64,000 nt of DNA from Polyodon spathula (taxonomy: Eukaryota > Chordata > Actinopteri > Acipenseriformes > Polyodontidae), in NCBI RefSeq assembly GCF_017654505.1, contig NC_054553.1, positions 6,013,618 to 6,077,617 of the forward strand, in the 5' to 3' direction. Position 1 is the first letter of the stretch. Every line of letters begins with the position of its first letter. Below the pieces are notes generated by a model. That model was given only the letters and a program-made list of their open reading frames with translations, was not told the origin of the DNA and searched no databases. The translations under genes and the position numbers were made by a program. Positions 12,596 through 23,370 of the stretch are shown here, piece after piece.

Positions 12596-13862
12596 CAGTG
12601 GCTCTCAAAAGTATTCACCCCCCTTGGACTTTTCCACATTTTATTTTGTTACAACATGGACTCAAAATCGATTTAATTAGGAGTTTTTGCCACAAAAACA
12701 GTCCATAATGTCAAAGTAAAACATAAAATCTACAAATTGTTCTAAATTAATTACATATATAAAACAGAAAATATTTGGTTGCATAAGTATTCACCCCCTT
12801 GAGTCAATATTTGGTAGAGGCACCTTTGGCAGCAGTTACAGCCATGAGTCTATTTGGATAAGTCTCTACCGGCTTTGCACATCTGGACACAGCAATTTTT
12901 GCCCATTCTTCTTTGCATAATTGCTCAAGCTCCGTCAAGTTGGATGGGGACCTTTGGTGAACAGCAATTTTCAACTCTTTCCACATATTCTCAATTGGAT
13001 TAAGGTCCGGGCTTTGACCTTTTTGTTTTTAAGCCACTCCAGTGTGGCTTTGGCTGCATGTTTGGGATCATTGTCCTGCTGGAGGATGAATCTTCTCCTA
13101 AGTCCCAGGTCTCTTGCAGACTTCAGCAGGTTTTCCTCCAGGATTTCTCTGTACTTTGCTGCATCCATTTTGCCCTCTTCACAAGCTTTCTAGGCCCTGA
13201 CTCAGAGAAGCATCCCCATAGCATGATGCTGCCACCACCATGCTTCACGGTAGGAATGGTGTGCTCGGGGTGATGTGTGGTGTTAGGCTTGCACCAAACA
13301 TAGCGCTTAGCATTGAGGCCAAAAAGCTTTATTTTGGTCTCATCAGACTATAGAATCTTCTTCCACTTGGTCTCAGTGTCTCCCACATGCTTTCTGGCAA
13401 ACTCTAGCCAAGATTTGATGTGAGTTTTTTTTCAACAATGACTTTCTTTTTGACACTCTCCCATAGAGGCCAGTTTTGTGAAGCACCCGGGCTATTGTTG
13501 CCGTATGCACAGTGTATCACAGCTCAGCCGTGGAAGACTGTAACTCCTTTAGAGTTGTCATAGGCCTCACACCTTAATTACACACAGATGGACTCTATTC
13601 AACTAATTATGTGACTTCTAAAGACAACTGGTTGCACCAGAGCTTATTTAGGTGTGTCATAGCAAAGGAGGTGAATACTTATGCAATCAATTATTTTCTG
13701 TTTTATATTTGTAATTAATTTAGAACAATTTGTAGATTTTATTTTTCACTTTGACATTGTGGACTTTTTTGTGTTGATCAGTGGCAAAAACTCCTAATTA
13801 TATCCATTTTGATTCCATTTTCTAACACAATAAAATGTGGAAAAGTCCAAGGGGGGTGAATA
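12596..13862 (-). mobile_element. Tc1-like transposon, second family, internally deleted and end-truncated
   Basis: The left end reads CAGTGGCTCTCAAAAGTATT after a TA at 12594-12595. The right arm is its inverted counterpart over a long stretch (ggaaaagtccaaggggggtg at 13839-13858), but it breaks at 13862 before the last bases of the terminal repeat and runs straight into a TG repeat. Long subterminal inverted repeats (for example CAAATTGTTCTAAATTAATT at the left, facing its complement near 13715) confirm the pairing. The transposase is on the minus strand. It is about 1.27 kb; the intact family is longer, so a segment is missing near 13567. Confidence 0.92.
12804..13570 (-). pseudogene. Tc1-family transposase remnant, N-terminus deleted
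   Basis: Read on the minus strand, the DD34E catalytic signature is visible: [10 protein letters not shown] (first Asp, near 13345), [14 protein letters not shown] (second Asp, near 13070) and [20 protein letters not shown] (Glu, near 12990). The C-terminus runs to a stop at 12804-12806. The tryptophan codon just before SDET is TAG, a nonsense change. About 22 bases are missing near 13018, breaking the frame between the KNKKV and PDLNP segments. The N-terminal paired-like DNA-binding domain is absent: the sequence jumps near 13567 directly into the 5' untranslated arm. It cannot make active enzyme. Confidence 0.88.
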
Positions 13863-13880
13863 ATGTGTGTGTGTGTATCC
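13863..13880. repeat. (TG)n microsatellite at truncated Tc1 end
   Basis: A short TG run directly follows the broken right end of the second Tc1 element. It continues into ATCCAATAT, matching the sequence left of that element. Confidence 0.85.
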
Positions 13881-16587
13881 AATATTTTCTTTGCTGATGC
13901 ACAAAAGAGAAATGCTCAGAGGAAGATTAAGCCTGCTCTTGTAACATTTCATCAAAGAGGAACATCCCTCTTGGCTCTGTGATGCCCTTTACAACACTGC
14001 AAATTACCGGATTTGCTTTGTGTCTCTGCCCATTTAATTAATTAACATGCTGTTTTTGGTTATGTCATTAATTCATAAGGACAGTGTTTACAGCAGTTAA
14101 TTTGCAGCTATCACCTCCAGTCTGGATTTGACAGTGTTCTTTCTAAAATCTGAACAAAAAACACTCCAGAAGGTGCTGTTTCGTATATAGGGTCAGAAAT
14201 CTGTTCATTGTATTTTATGTTGTTCTTTGGTTTGGAAAAACTCCAAAGCAGGAAGCATAGTGTTCTGTTTATTTAACTTGGTGGGGATAACCATTAAAGT
14301 TTTAATACATTTTATTTTATAATCAAACTACTAAAAGACCATTTGTTACAATTGGATCTTTCCGGTGCAGTTATGTCTTCATCTGCTTAATTTTTTTCAA
14401 TACCAGGATGCCACTGGAAATGAACGTTACAGCTCACACATCATGCCATGGTATAATTTATGGTAATCAGTGGCTTGTCAGAACAAATTCTCTGTCTCTC
14501 AGTACAAAAGGATGTTGTTTTCTTCACTTGGATAATGCACTGTGTTCGTCTCCAATAGCTAAAGGGCCAAACCTGAGCAATAGGGAGTGATAATAAATTC
14601 TAATCATGGGCATGCATGTTATGAAGTTGTGATTTGACAATGCATGCCATATTGTTAGGCACTGATGTTTGAATATTATTGAAGTTTCACAGAACATCAT
14701 GCTATGTTTTCACCTTCCACACCTCCCCATTCCTCTCTTCTGCCCAGCCATTCACCACTAACCACACCACCGCTACAGTAAGGAAGAATGAAGCAGTCAC
14801 ACACTGTTACAGATCAGAAGAGCCAATTCCAGCCCCCTTGCCCTGGAGGTATCTGCAGTTTACATTGCCTGCCTTTTGCGTGTATATCTGTGTGTGCTGG
14901 TATTAGCTTTAAGGATCCTCCTCTGCTTGCCCTGCCTACTGTGGATCATTCTGCTGTGTGGAGCTGAGCTGAGCAGAGGCATTGTAGCAGAGCTAGGGAT
15001 TGTTACAGCTCACATTACACATTTGTTCCTGGGGAATTTAAGCTGAGGGAAGTCTGATCGTTGTCACCAGGGCTTTGGACAATGTTTCTTGTGCAGTACA
15101 CAGGTATTTGTCAACTTCACACTGATGATGTGATGGTGTGTTTGTGTGTAATGTTTTTTGGTTTCTTGTTAGGTTACGCCATTGATTCTAGCTTCTTGTG
15201 TTTTATGTGCTTGTGATTAGAAAGATGAATGAATGAAATAAATACATTTTATAGCAAAAGCAAGCCTTTTTATACCACATTAATAAACACAGAAGGAAAA
15301 TTACTTTTTGGTACAAGAATTAAAAATAAATAAGAGCACTATATAAAAGTCTTTGCTAGGTAATCAACCTTTGTCAGAAGCAATAGTGAGCAATACCGTA
15401 TGCTATGCATTGGGTTCCTTGTGTTATCTGCACCTGGCCTCGCTAACAGCGGAGATGGCTTTAGAAGGTTTCATGAGCTCTGTGATGATCTTATTTCCCT
15501 TAGCTCCCTGTATATTTTCAGTGTATGTGGTTTTGGAAAGGAATTTCCCATACTCTGTGTGGTTTTTAAATAATGTATGTATGCACTGTATGACGGGGAT
15601 ATTATTACGTTTTCAATAATCGTAGAATTGAGACATTCAAATTAAAGGACAACAGCAGTATTTTTTTTAAACTTTTAGCCACATGTGTTTTTTTTTTTTT
15701 TTCCTCTTTTCATTCTTGTCTCATAATTCATCATGAACCATTTAAATTATCCATACAAATGTACAATATTTAGACTGTACGCTATCTAGTATAATTGCAA
15801 TAGTTCACTTTACTTATATGCATAAAATAATGTATTTCCCTGGAGTTTTAAAACCATTCTGGTGCCATTACTAGACTTTAAATAAATAGTCTAACACAGT
15901 TATATGCAAATATATACATTATGATATGTTGCATTTTTTTTTTTTTTTTTTTAAACTGTTAGCTGATTTCTTTGTCATACTTTATATTTTTTTACTGTGG
16001 GTTGATCCTACAAAGTTCTTGTAGATCTTTGTTTCTGCGAGGGGAATTTGCAGCCATTAACTGTAACTCTGCGAATGACCCTTTATTGCTACCTATTGAT
16101 TAAAATGTGCCTGCCAAACACAGCTGTATCAGTTTGATCTCCTCCTTGCTAACTGGACTTGAGGCATGATACAGTTGTTTTTTTTGACAGATTTTCATGT
16201 TCCCAATCCATTCCCTAAAAATTTCCTTTGCAGCATTCGACAGAAGAATTGCTATCCTGTGTGCAGAGAGTAGTTTGGTGCCATGCCTCCTGATCCCATA
16301 AATGAGCAATATTGCCATTGCATTAAAGGCAGCCAAATGTTCTTCAATAAAACATTTTTGTTAGTTTTAGCTTTATTGTGTCAGGGGTCCCAAGTTCTAA
16401 TACATTACAACAGAACTGGACTGTTTGCCAGCAATCTTTTTTTTTAATTTTTTTATATATTTTTGTTAATGGTCATGTACCAGTAGGTTTGATCATAAAC
16501 ATTATCATAAATTAATCAAACAGTAGTCATTTGTTAATCACAAGAAATGTAATTAAATCAATCAAGTACAATTTAATTGTGTTTTTG

Positions 16588-16645
16588 ATTATTTATATAT
16601 ATATATATATATAAATCTATATATATTATATTTATATATATATCA
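16588..16645. repeat. (TA)n-rich microsatellite
   Basis: Two (TA)n runs separated by short AT-rich interruptions, followed by a poly-T run. Confidence 0.9.
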
Positions 16646-17103
16646 TCTTTTTTTTTTTTTTGCTAACCTTTTGTGATTTTTCTTTCATGTTTTACTTCAG
16701 GGGGAAATGGATAATTTATGAGTGCACAGACCCAAGCTTAGCAGTTCTGCCACCTGGTAGATGGCTTTTGCCATTTTCAATGCAGTAGGTTCTGTTGTGA
16801 TAATTGTCTCCCTTGCTCCTTAAAAGATTTTCAATGAGCCAGAGAGTGTCTTTTGTCTTTTTTTTTTTTTTTTATCTCTCCATCTGCCGGAGTGAATCAT
16901 GTCAAGTTATATCAGTATGGGATGTCATGATGGATACAGGTCCATCTGGGAATATGACATCTGTTTGCTTTTATCTTGTAGGGCTCTGCACCGATCGATT
17001 TGTGATTACTGTACATTTCCTGAAATGCCGTGTCTGTGTCTGTGTACAGTTTGACTGGCCTAGGTTTAAGATCCAAAATCGGTCAATAAAATGCAGTAAT
17101 ACT

Positions 17104-17132
17104 AAAAATAAATAAATAAATAAATAATAATA
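17104..17132. repeat. (AAAT)n/(AAT)n microsatellite
   Basis: AAAT repeats pass into AAT repeats. No flanking element body is recognised. Confidence 0.85.
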
Positions 17133-17515
17133 ATCAATGTTTGTTAAATAATTTTTAGAAACTGGATTATAAAGTTTCTTCATAATTCTCTTGTGTTTTA
17201 TAGTTTTATAAAATGCAACAATACACGAAATTCAATATAAATATCTTGGTCTTAAAAGTATTTTGAAACAAGAACATACAAAACTAATTTCTGGTGCCAT
17301 ACTAGGTTAAAGAAGTTTACTTGCACATTACTTTCAGGTATATCATTGCACTTGTTAGATTTTTGCCTAGGCAGTGTGTTCTGAAATCAGAACCAGGCCC
17401 TGGCTCCCATGAATATCAGTCATTAGGGAAAACAGCTAATTGAACATAAAAGGAGTTCAAGGGAAACACATTTTATTTGTGTTGCATATTAAAACTTTAA
17501 TTATAAAAGCTTGAC

Positions 17516-17550
<35 letters not shown>
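17516..17550. repeat. (TTA)n microsatellite
   Basis: About eleven TTA units. Such tails often follow LINEs or SINEs, but I see no element body beside this one. Confidence 0.9.
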
Positions 17551-20249
17551 TGTTATTTAATTTATTTGAACTTTGCACTGAAACATAATAACATGAATTG
17601 TTTTTAATCCCTGATGGTGTGACCTACGACTTGATCTTACATTAACTGAAGTGCAATATCTGCCCCGGAAGGATGCTTGCAGCAGATGTTGACACCTAAA
17701 GGAATCATTACTACACATGGCTTTTTAACATCAACATCAAAGACCTTGCTATTTCCTCTAAAGACATTTTTTAAGTTATGTTTTCTTCAGTTCTCTTTCT
17801 TGACAAATTTTAATTGCGCTCCACACACATTACAACTTTAATATCCTGAAACAATCACTTCCCTGCCATGGAGAACTTAATTGCAATTTGAGATTTTATT
17901 ACATTATAAATGAGGAAGGCTGTTTTCATATGAGCTGTACAGCAACCGCCTATTACTTTGTAGCATAGTATCGATGGCTGAACTTTGATTACTAGGCTGG
18001 CCACCTGCATAGCTGAATATAAGCCCCTTTCTCTGTTGTCTTAGCACTCTTAGCTAAAATCTGATTACCACCAGCAGCAAACCAAATTTAGGCTGTCTCC
18101 CAGTAGACAGCTTAACCCAATTGGAATTCTGCAGTTGTTGAAAAGCAAAATGCATTTGATGTTACTGATAGAATGAGCTTGTCTTCACAGACTATTGCAG
18201 TAATTGAGTTTCTAGTATTTGCATTGATTTGTGTGTTGTACATGCGACAGGATCTCTTGCTGCTCTAGGCTCCCGTGGATTGCTAATTAAAAGCAACGGT
18301 ACCTTAAGCTTAACAACTGCATGACTGATAATTGGTATTGTAATAGATAGCAGCTGGTCCCTTTTGAGAGTTGACCCATCTCTGTGTGCTGTACCAGTGC
18401 TCATCTTTTAAAATATATTTATATTAGAGTGCTTTGCTGTGGTGGTCTAGAAACAACAAAGCTGTTGAGTGAACAGGGAATAACATTAACCTCCTGGGTC
18501 ACCAAGGGAACCGAGAGGCGGGGCACAAGATCTACATCATATGTCATGTCACTAGCCACACATAGGAATTATTACTTAATAGTTTGTGATTTATAAAGCT
18601 AAAGTATGTACAAATGCAAGGTAGGTACTGTAGATATTTCCACAACTGTGAAAGTCGTTATTTTTGGCTTAGTTGACCTATGGATATGAACAAAATGGTT
18701 TGATCCTGTTTCAGCCTTTTCTAAAATGTGTCCGTTGATAAAAACTTGATAGATTTAATGAAAATCAATGCCAGAATAGTGATAGTAGAAACAGAAATAC
18801 CGTAGTCATGGAAGCAATCATGAGCACTGTAGTGTACCGGATTGTGGTGTTTTTTTCTTGGTGTAGCACATCCCCTGGCTCGAGATATATATAAACACTT
18901 GCTTCTTGGCAACTATTTTCATTGTTTGGGAACAGAATGCAATATGAATGCACTTACTAAAGAGTGTTTTTCAGCAGTAGTAATTATTTTATTTTGTTTA
19001 TTAAATTCACACTGGTTAGGGAAAACATCAATTATTATGTTGAATGGAGCCTTAAACAGTAATACAGTCTGCTGATCTGGGATGGGTAGGTTACAATAGA
19101 AATGGCATGTATGGAATTAGATCAACTAGAACCTGGAGCTCATAAAGTTGATCTAGAAGTGTACTTGGTTATACGAGAATTCATGCTACAGGATCATCTG
19201 CTGTTAGAGGTTGATGAGGGGCGTAGAAGTGAATAAAGATATATAGTTAGTCAGTTTGCAGTGTGATGAATGCATGCAACTAGTATTCCGCTTCTGATTT
19301 GGGGTCAAATATTATTCTGAGCTAAGTCAGGGTCATGTTTAACCAATTTGCCTTTCACTACTTGAATACATCTTTCCCTGCTGCAAAGATTGAGTTGTGT
19401 TAGTATTGGCTGATGGAGAGGGAGGTATGTTTACCAGCTGTGGGGATGCACGCCTTACCAGCTGTTGATACACAGAGGACCCCAGTCTTGGGTGCATTCA
19501 TTCAAGTACCCTTTAAACACACTCTAAATACAGAAATTTGGGAGGAAATAAAGAAAGGTAGTGTTTAGTTGAATGCGCACTCTGTATCTTTTGAAAAGGC
19601 TGTATTATATGTTTGGGTTTCCTGTTTTCTGTGGAACGTCAGTGCGTGTGTAGAGACCTTGCACTGCCAGGCTCCTGGGGTTTTGAAGGCAAGCTATTCA
19701 GTCTGACTTGAGCCTTGTTATGCCAGCAGTTTGAAGCAACCCAAGTCTGTTCCTTGTGGCATACAGTGGCCCTGCATTAACAGGCACTGAGTAAAGCAGC
19801 AAGTATATTACAGTATGATCTGGGTTTGTTTATGCAAAATATGTACAGTAGGTACATGCAGCATTCTACTGTTGTGTAAATGAATGGTCAAGTATTAATT
19901 CGGAACAGTTTTAAACATTTTGTCTGGTTCCACTTGGTGGCCATGCACCCTATTGAAATGTAGCTCGTTCACTGCTCTCACAGATAAGATGTTTTTTTGT
20001 AATGATCATCTTCAAACGGCAGTCTGAAAAAGGTCAGTGCTTGGGTCTATAATCAATCTTCATCTGCCCACCATTACCTTGCTTCGTCCCCCATGCAAGA
20101 TATGACCTTGAAAGAGTCTTCCACTGATGTGCACCGTTGCCATTGTTCAGTTATGAACTGAATGTAGAAACAAAATTGCCTCTCTCAGTTTAAGCTGATT
20201 ACACACCTGTAGGGTGGTGGTTTTTTTTTTTTTTTTTTTGCATAACTGT

Positions 20250-20502
20250 GTACTAGAGTTGTGATCATTTGTATTGTAATAAAGGCATTTAACCAGAAGC
20301 ACATCGTAGCTTATTGGTTATTGAATAAATACATGTGTTTTGTAGTGGGTATGAATACACACTCTCCCTATCTTATTTAATTTTAGTATTTTAACAAAAT
20401 AGTCCATCGCTAAATAATCATTTGATCTTATTATGCATCACACAAGTATATCATATCGTGATACATATTGCATGATGACATTAGTGTATCATTGCACACC
20501 CC
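20250..20502. mobile_element. Possible hAT-type MITE, diverged
   Basis: The right edge (GTGTATCATTGCACACCCCT, preceded by tatcatatcgtgatacatat) resembles the right terminus of fish hAT elements, whose ends read like ACACCCCTA. An inverse-like left end (TAGAGTTGTGATCATTTGTA, from about 20253) is only loosely similar. Boundaries and target duplication are not clear. Confidence 0.35.
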
Positions 20503-20934
20503 TCCATTCAAATAAACAATATTTAGCATTATATTTTGTAATATCAAACTTTGTAAAAGACTGTAAAATAACAGATTTAAGGTATTCCTTATTGTAATAC
20601 TGAATCCTTTTTATTGATGACACAATTTAAGAAAAGCTGTTGTTTTTTTTAAAATGATGTGTTTTGTTATAGGTCCACAATCAACTGTACAATATGAATA
20701 GCTTTCCTATGATAAAGAATACAGCCCTGTTTGATTGGTAATTCATTATGGCAGTCTGGGATATGGATGAGAGATTGGTTGCTGTCATCAGTAAGAATCA
20801 TGGCAATCAAACATCACGAGTGAGCACCTAACAGCATGTGTCACTCAGTGTCACATAGAATTTAATTCGGACATCATTTTTTGTAAAAATGATATTGCAA
20901 GTGTCTACCGGAAGGTAAAATTAGTGCTGTATTT

Positions 20935-21101
20935 CATGTTAGGTTTCAGAATGTGTCGGCTTTTTGTTAAGTATATGGAAAACTACAAAGCGGAATGTCA
21001 TTCAATATGTTAACGTAACATTATTCGGCAAGTTTCATTCGACTTTATGAAGCAAAATGTGTTAATTCTATAGGGTGATGCAAAACATTTGGCTATAGGT
21101 G
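20935..21101 (-). mobile_element. Tc1-like long terminal repeat arm (one end only)
   Basis: Read on the minus strand from 21101 this gives CACCTATAGCCAAATGTTTT, then GCATCACCCTATAGAATTAA, and continues colinearly for about 160 bp with the arm that starts at 40489. Shared blocks include AACATATTGAAT, CCGCTTTGTAGTTTTCCA and TTCATAAAGT. A TA follows the end at 21102-21103. No matching opposite arm was found to the left, so this is a solo or truncated end. Confidence 0.75.
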
Positions 21102-23230
21102 TATGTGATCAGATAAGTGGCTAGCAAGAAAGTCCGCATGTTGATTAGGTTGCATACAACCGGGTTACACAACTAGAGTGCCTAAGTGTGATTCCAGATT
21201 TCGAACAATAGATTATAACTACAGAACACAATAGGACATTATTATACTGTGTTGTAACATCCTGTCTCTTAGAGTATGGAAAGAAATGCCCCTCAGGAGG
21301 GAAACCTTCAAGTATTGCATGATTAATCAAAACAGCTGAGCTGTGCATAACTTGATGGACAAAGTTAAATCCCTTTGGTGTGCAAGCTAGTCTCGACAGG
21401 TACAAGGCAAAATAGTTTCCAGCTGTTAGTCATAAGCTGGCCTACCAGGAGGTTGGGGTAACAGTTACTGTAGCAATACATTAACAACTTGAACACTGCA
21501 GGAAAATGCTTCTAAATCTATCCTAGGGTTTCAAACCTTTGGGACCTTTTTGCTTTTAACAAGGAAAAGATTTGAGATGTATTCGGGCGTAGTCAGTACA
21601 TTTACTTATTTTAATTTTCGTACCACGTAATTCAATATATGACCATCTCAGTTCTCTTCAAAAGCTGTTTCAGAAATGCATAGGCTGAACTTATAAACAT
21701 TTCAGTTCATAGGGAGAGATAGAAACTGGAGAGTTGTCAAAACCCTGTCATGGAGTATTGGTAATTAGAGGCGTTGTGCTGTTAGTTGTGCTATTTTTTG
21801 GATGGAAGAAAATTTTAAATGCATAGTTCTAATCATTCTTTTTTTGATCAACCCCATTTGTTGTTTGTGGTGAACAAAGCGGTGTTGCTGTAGTCTGCAA
21901 TGACAGTAAAAGATTTTGAAGAGGCTATAGATATCAACGGGACATGGGAATGAATTTATGCACAAAACGAAGGCCAACATGCATTTTATTTAGTGGCAAA
22001 GCAACATGTAAGAGAGCCTAAATAAATAATGATTAGTATGATTTTAACTGAAGCCTGTGCCTCTGGTGCCTCATAGCTGGCTAAGGCATTGAAGTAATAA
22101 TCATAACTTTTAATTCTGATACAAGTTCAAGTAACCAGAATGTAAGTTAGGAGCTCTACCAAAAAGAAAGTCAATATGGAGATAGATCTCTCGCACTGAT
22201 GCCACAATAGCTGACTTTTACATGTTACTATACACAGCACTAGATGGATAAAATAATTGGATCAGCAAATCATCAAATGGTTAGTTTTATGGACTTTTTA
22301 CGTACTGTTTTATGACCCTGTATTTCAGTGGTTCCTGTGGAACGTGACATGTTTTGCAGGGAGCTTTGAGGCACGCCTCACTAGTTTAGAGATCAAAAGG
22401 TCTTCATAAATTGTAATTACAAACTTTATTTCATTCCTCCTGCTTTTTTGCTTTAAAATGAACTCTGGTTTTTATTTATTTTTTTATGAAATGTTTTAAA
22501 GCAAATATTTTCATTAAAATGCATTTGATACATTGTGGTATATATTTTGAGATGCTGAAAGAGAACCTTTTTTATGGTAGGATGACCTCCAATTCATGGA
22601 GGGTTTTGTTTTTTTTTTTCAGCAAGTGAAAGGGTGGAATAAAACCTTTCTGTATCACTAATTCACTGTGCCAGAAGCACTAAGTGCCTGTCATGTTATT
22701 GAACCTGAAAGTGTCTACTTTTAGCTCTTACTTGCACCGTTTCTTTCTTTCTCACATGCTTTTATGGCTTGAACAGGGGTTTGACTCCCATTGTTTTGTT
22801 CTGACCCTGTTACTATGACATTAAATTGTCACTTTCTCAATCAACAATCAAAAATCAACAATCTACTGCTTAGGGTCAGCAGAAGGTTATTGCTATAGAA
22901 CTGTAGATTGCATTAGTCTAACTGGGTTAGTGGTCCCTGGGTTGTGGGTTGGTTGGATGAATGAAATATAAAACAGAAGTTGTATACTAGCACTTTTTAA
23001 AGGGTATTGTATCATGAAAAGGTGAAGAAGAGAACAGTAGGCTATTTCAGGCAATAGGAACACAACCAACACCTTTCTTGTTTTAAATTAGTATGATTCC
23101 TTTTTGTTCCATCTGAGTGGATTAATTTGGTCCCATGCGACACTCTGCCCTCGCTTATGTGGGGACAAATCAATCCAGATATACTTGGGTATAACTAAAA
23201 ACTGTTAATAACATCTCAAACTTTGCTATG

Positions 23231-23276
23231 AATTATTTGTGGATGGTTGATTTTAAGAAACCATCCACAAATAATT
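23231..23276. repeat. Perfect 18-bp inverted repeat with 10-nt spacer
   Basis: The arm AATTATTTGTGGATGGTT (23231-23248) is exactly complementary to AACCATCCACAAATAATT (23259-23276). The spacer is GATTTTAAGA. I see no flanking target duplication or larger transposon ends, so its origin (tiny foldback remnant, hairpin or chance) is open. Confidence 0.9.
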
Positions 23277-23339
23277 TGCCGCCATAATCTATTTTTACTA
23301 TGCGCTTCTATTTGGGATTTAATATGGCATAATCAATTA

Positions 23340-23370
23340 TTTTGTTTGTTTGTTTGTTTGTTTTTTTTTA
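23340..23370. repeat. (TTTG)n microsatellite with T-run
   Basis: Five or so TTTG units followed by a run of T. Confidence 0.9.

Larger units (their letters stand above)
13890..20249. other. Non-coding intron-like sequence, no gene seen
   Basis: No exon with credible splice sites and protein similarity was found. It contains A/T runs (15661-15702, 15936-15952, 16434-16460, 16649-16662, 16858-16874, 20220-20239) and the microsatellites listed separately. The stretch 13900-14130, with TTAATTAATTAA and homeobox-type TAAT cores, reads like conserved non-coding DNA. That is an impression only. Confidence 0.45.
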
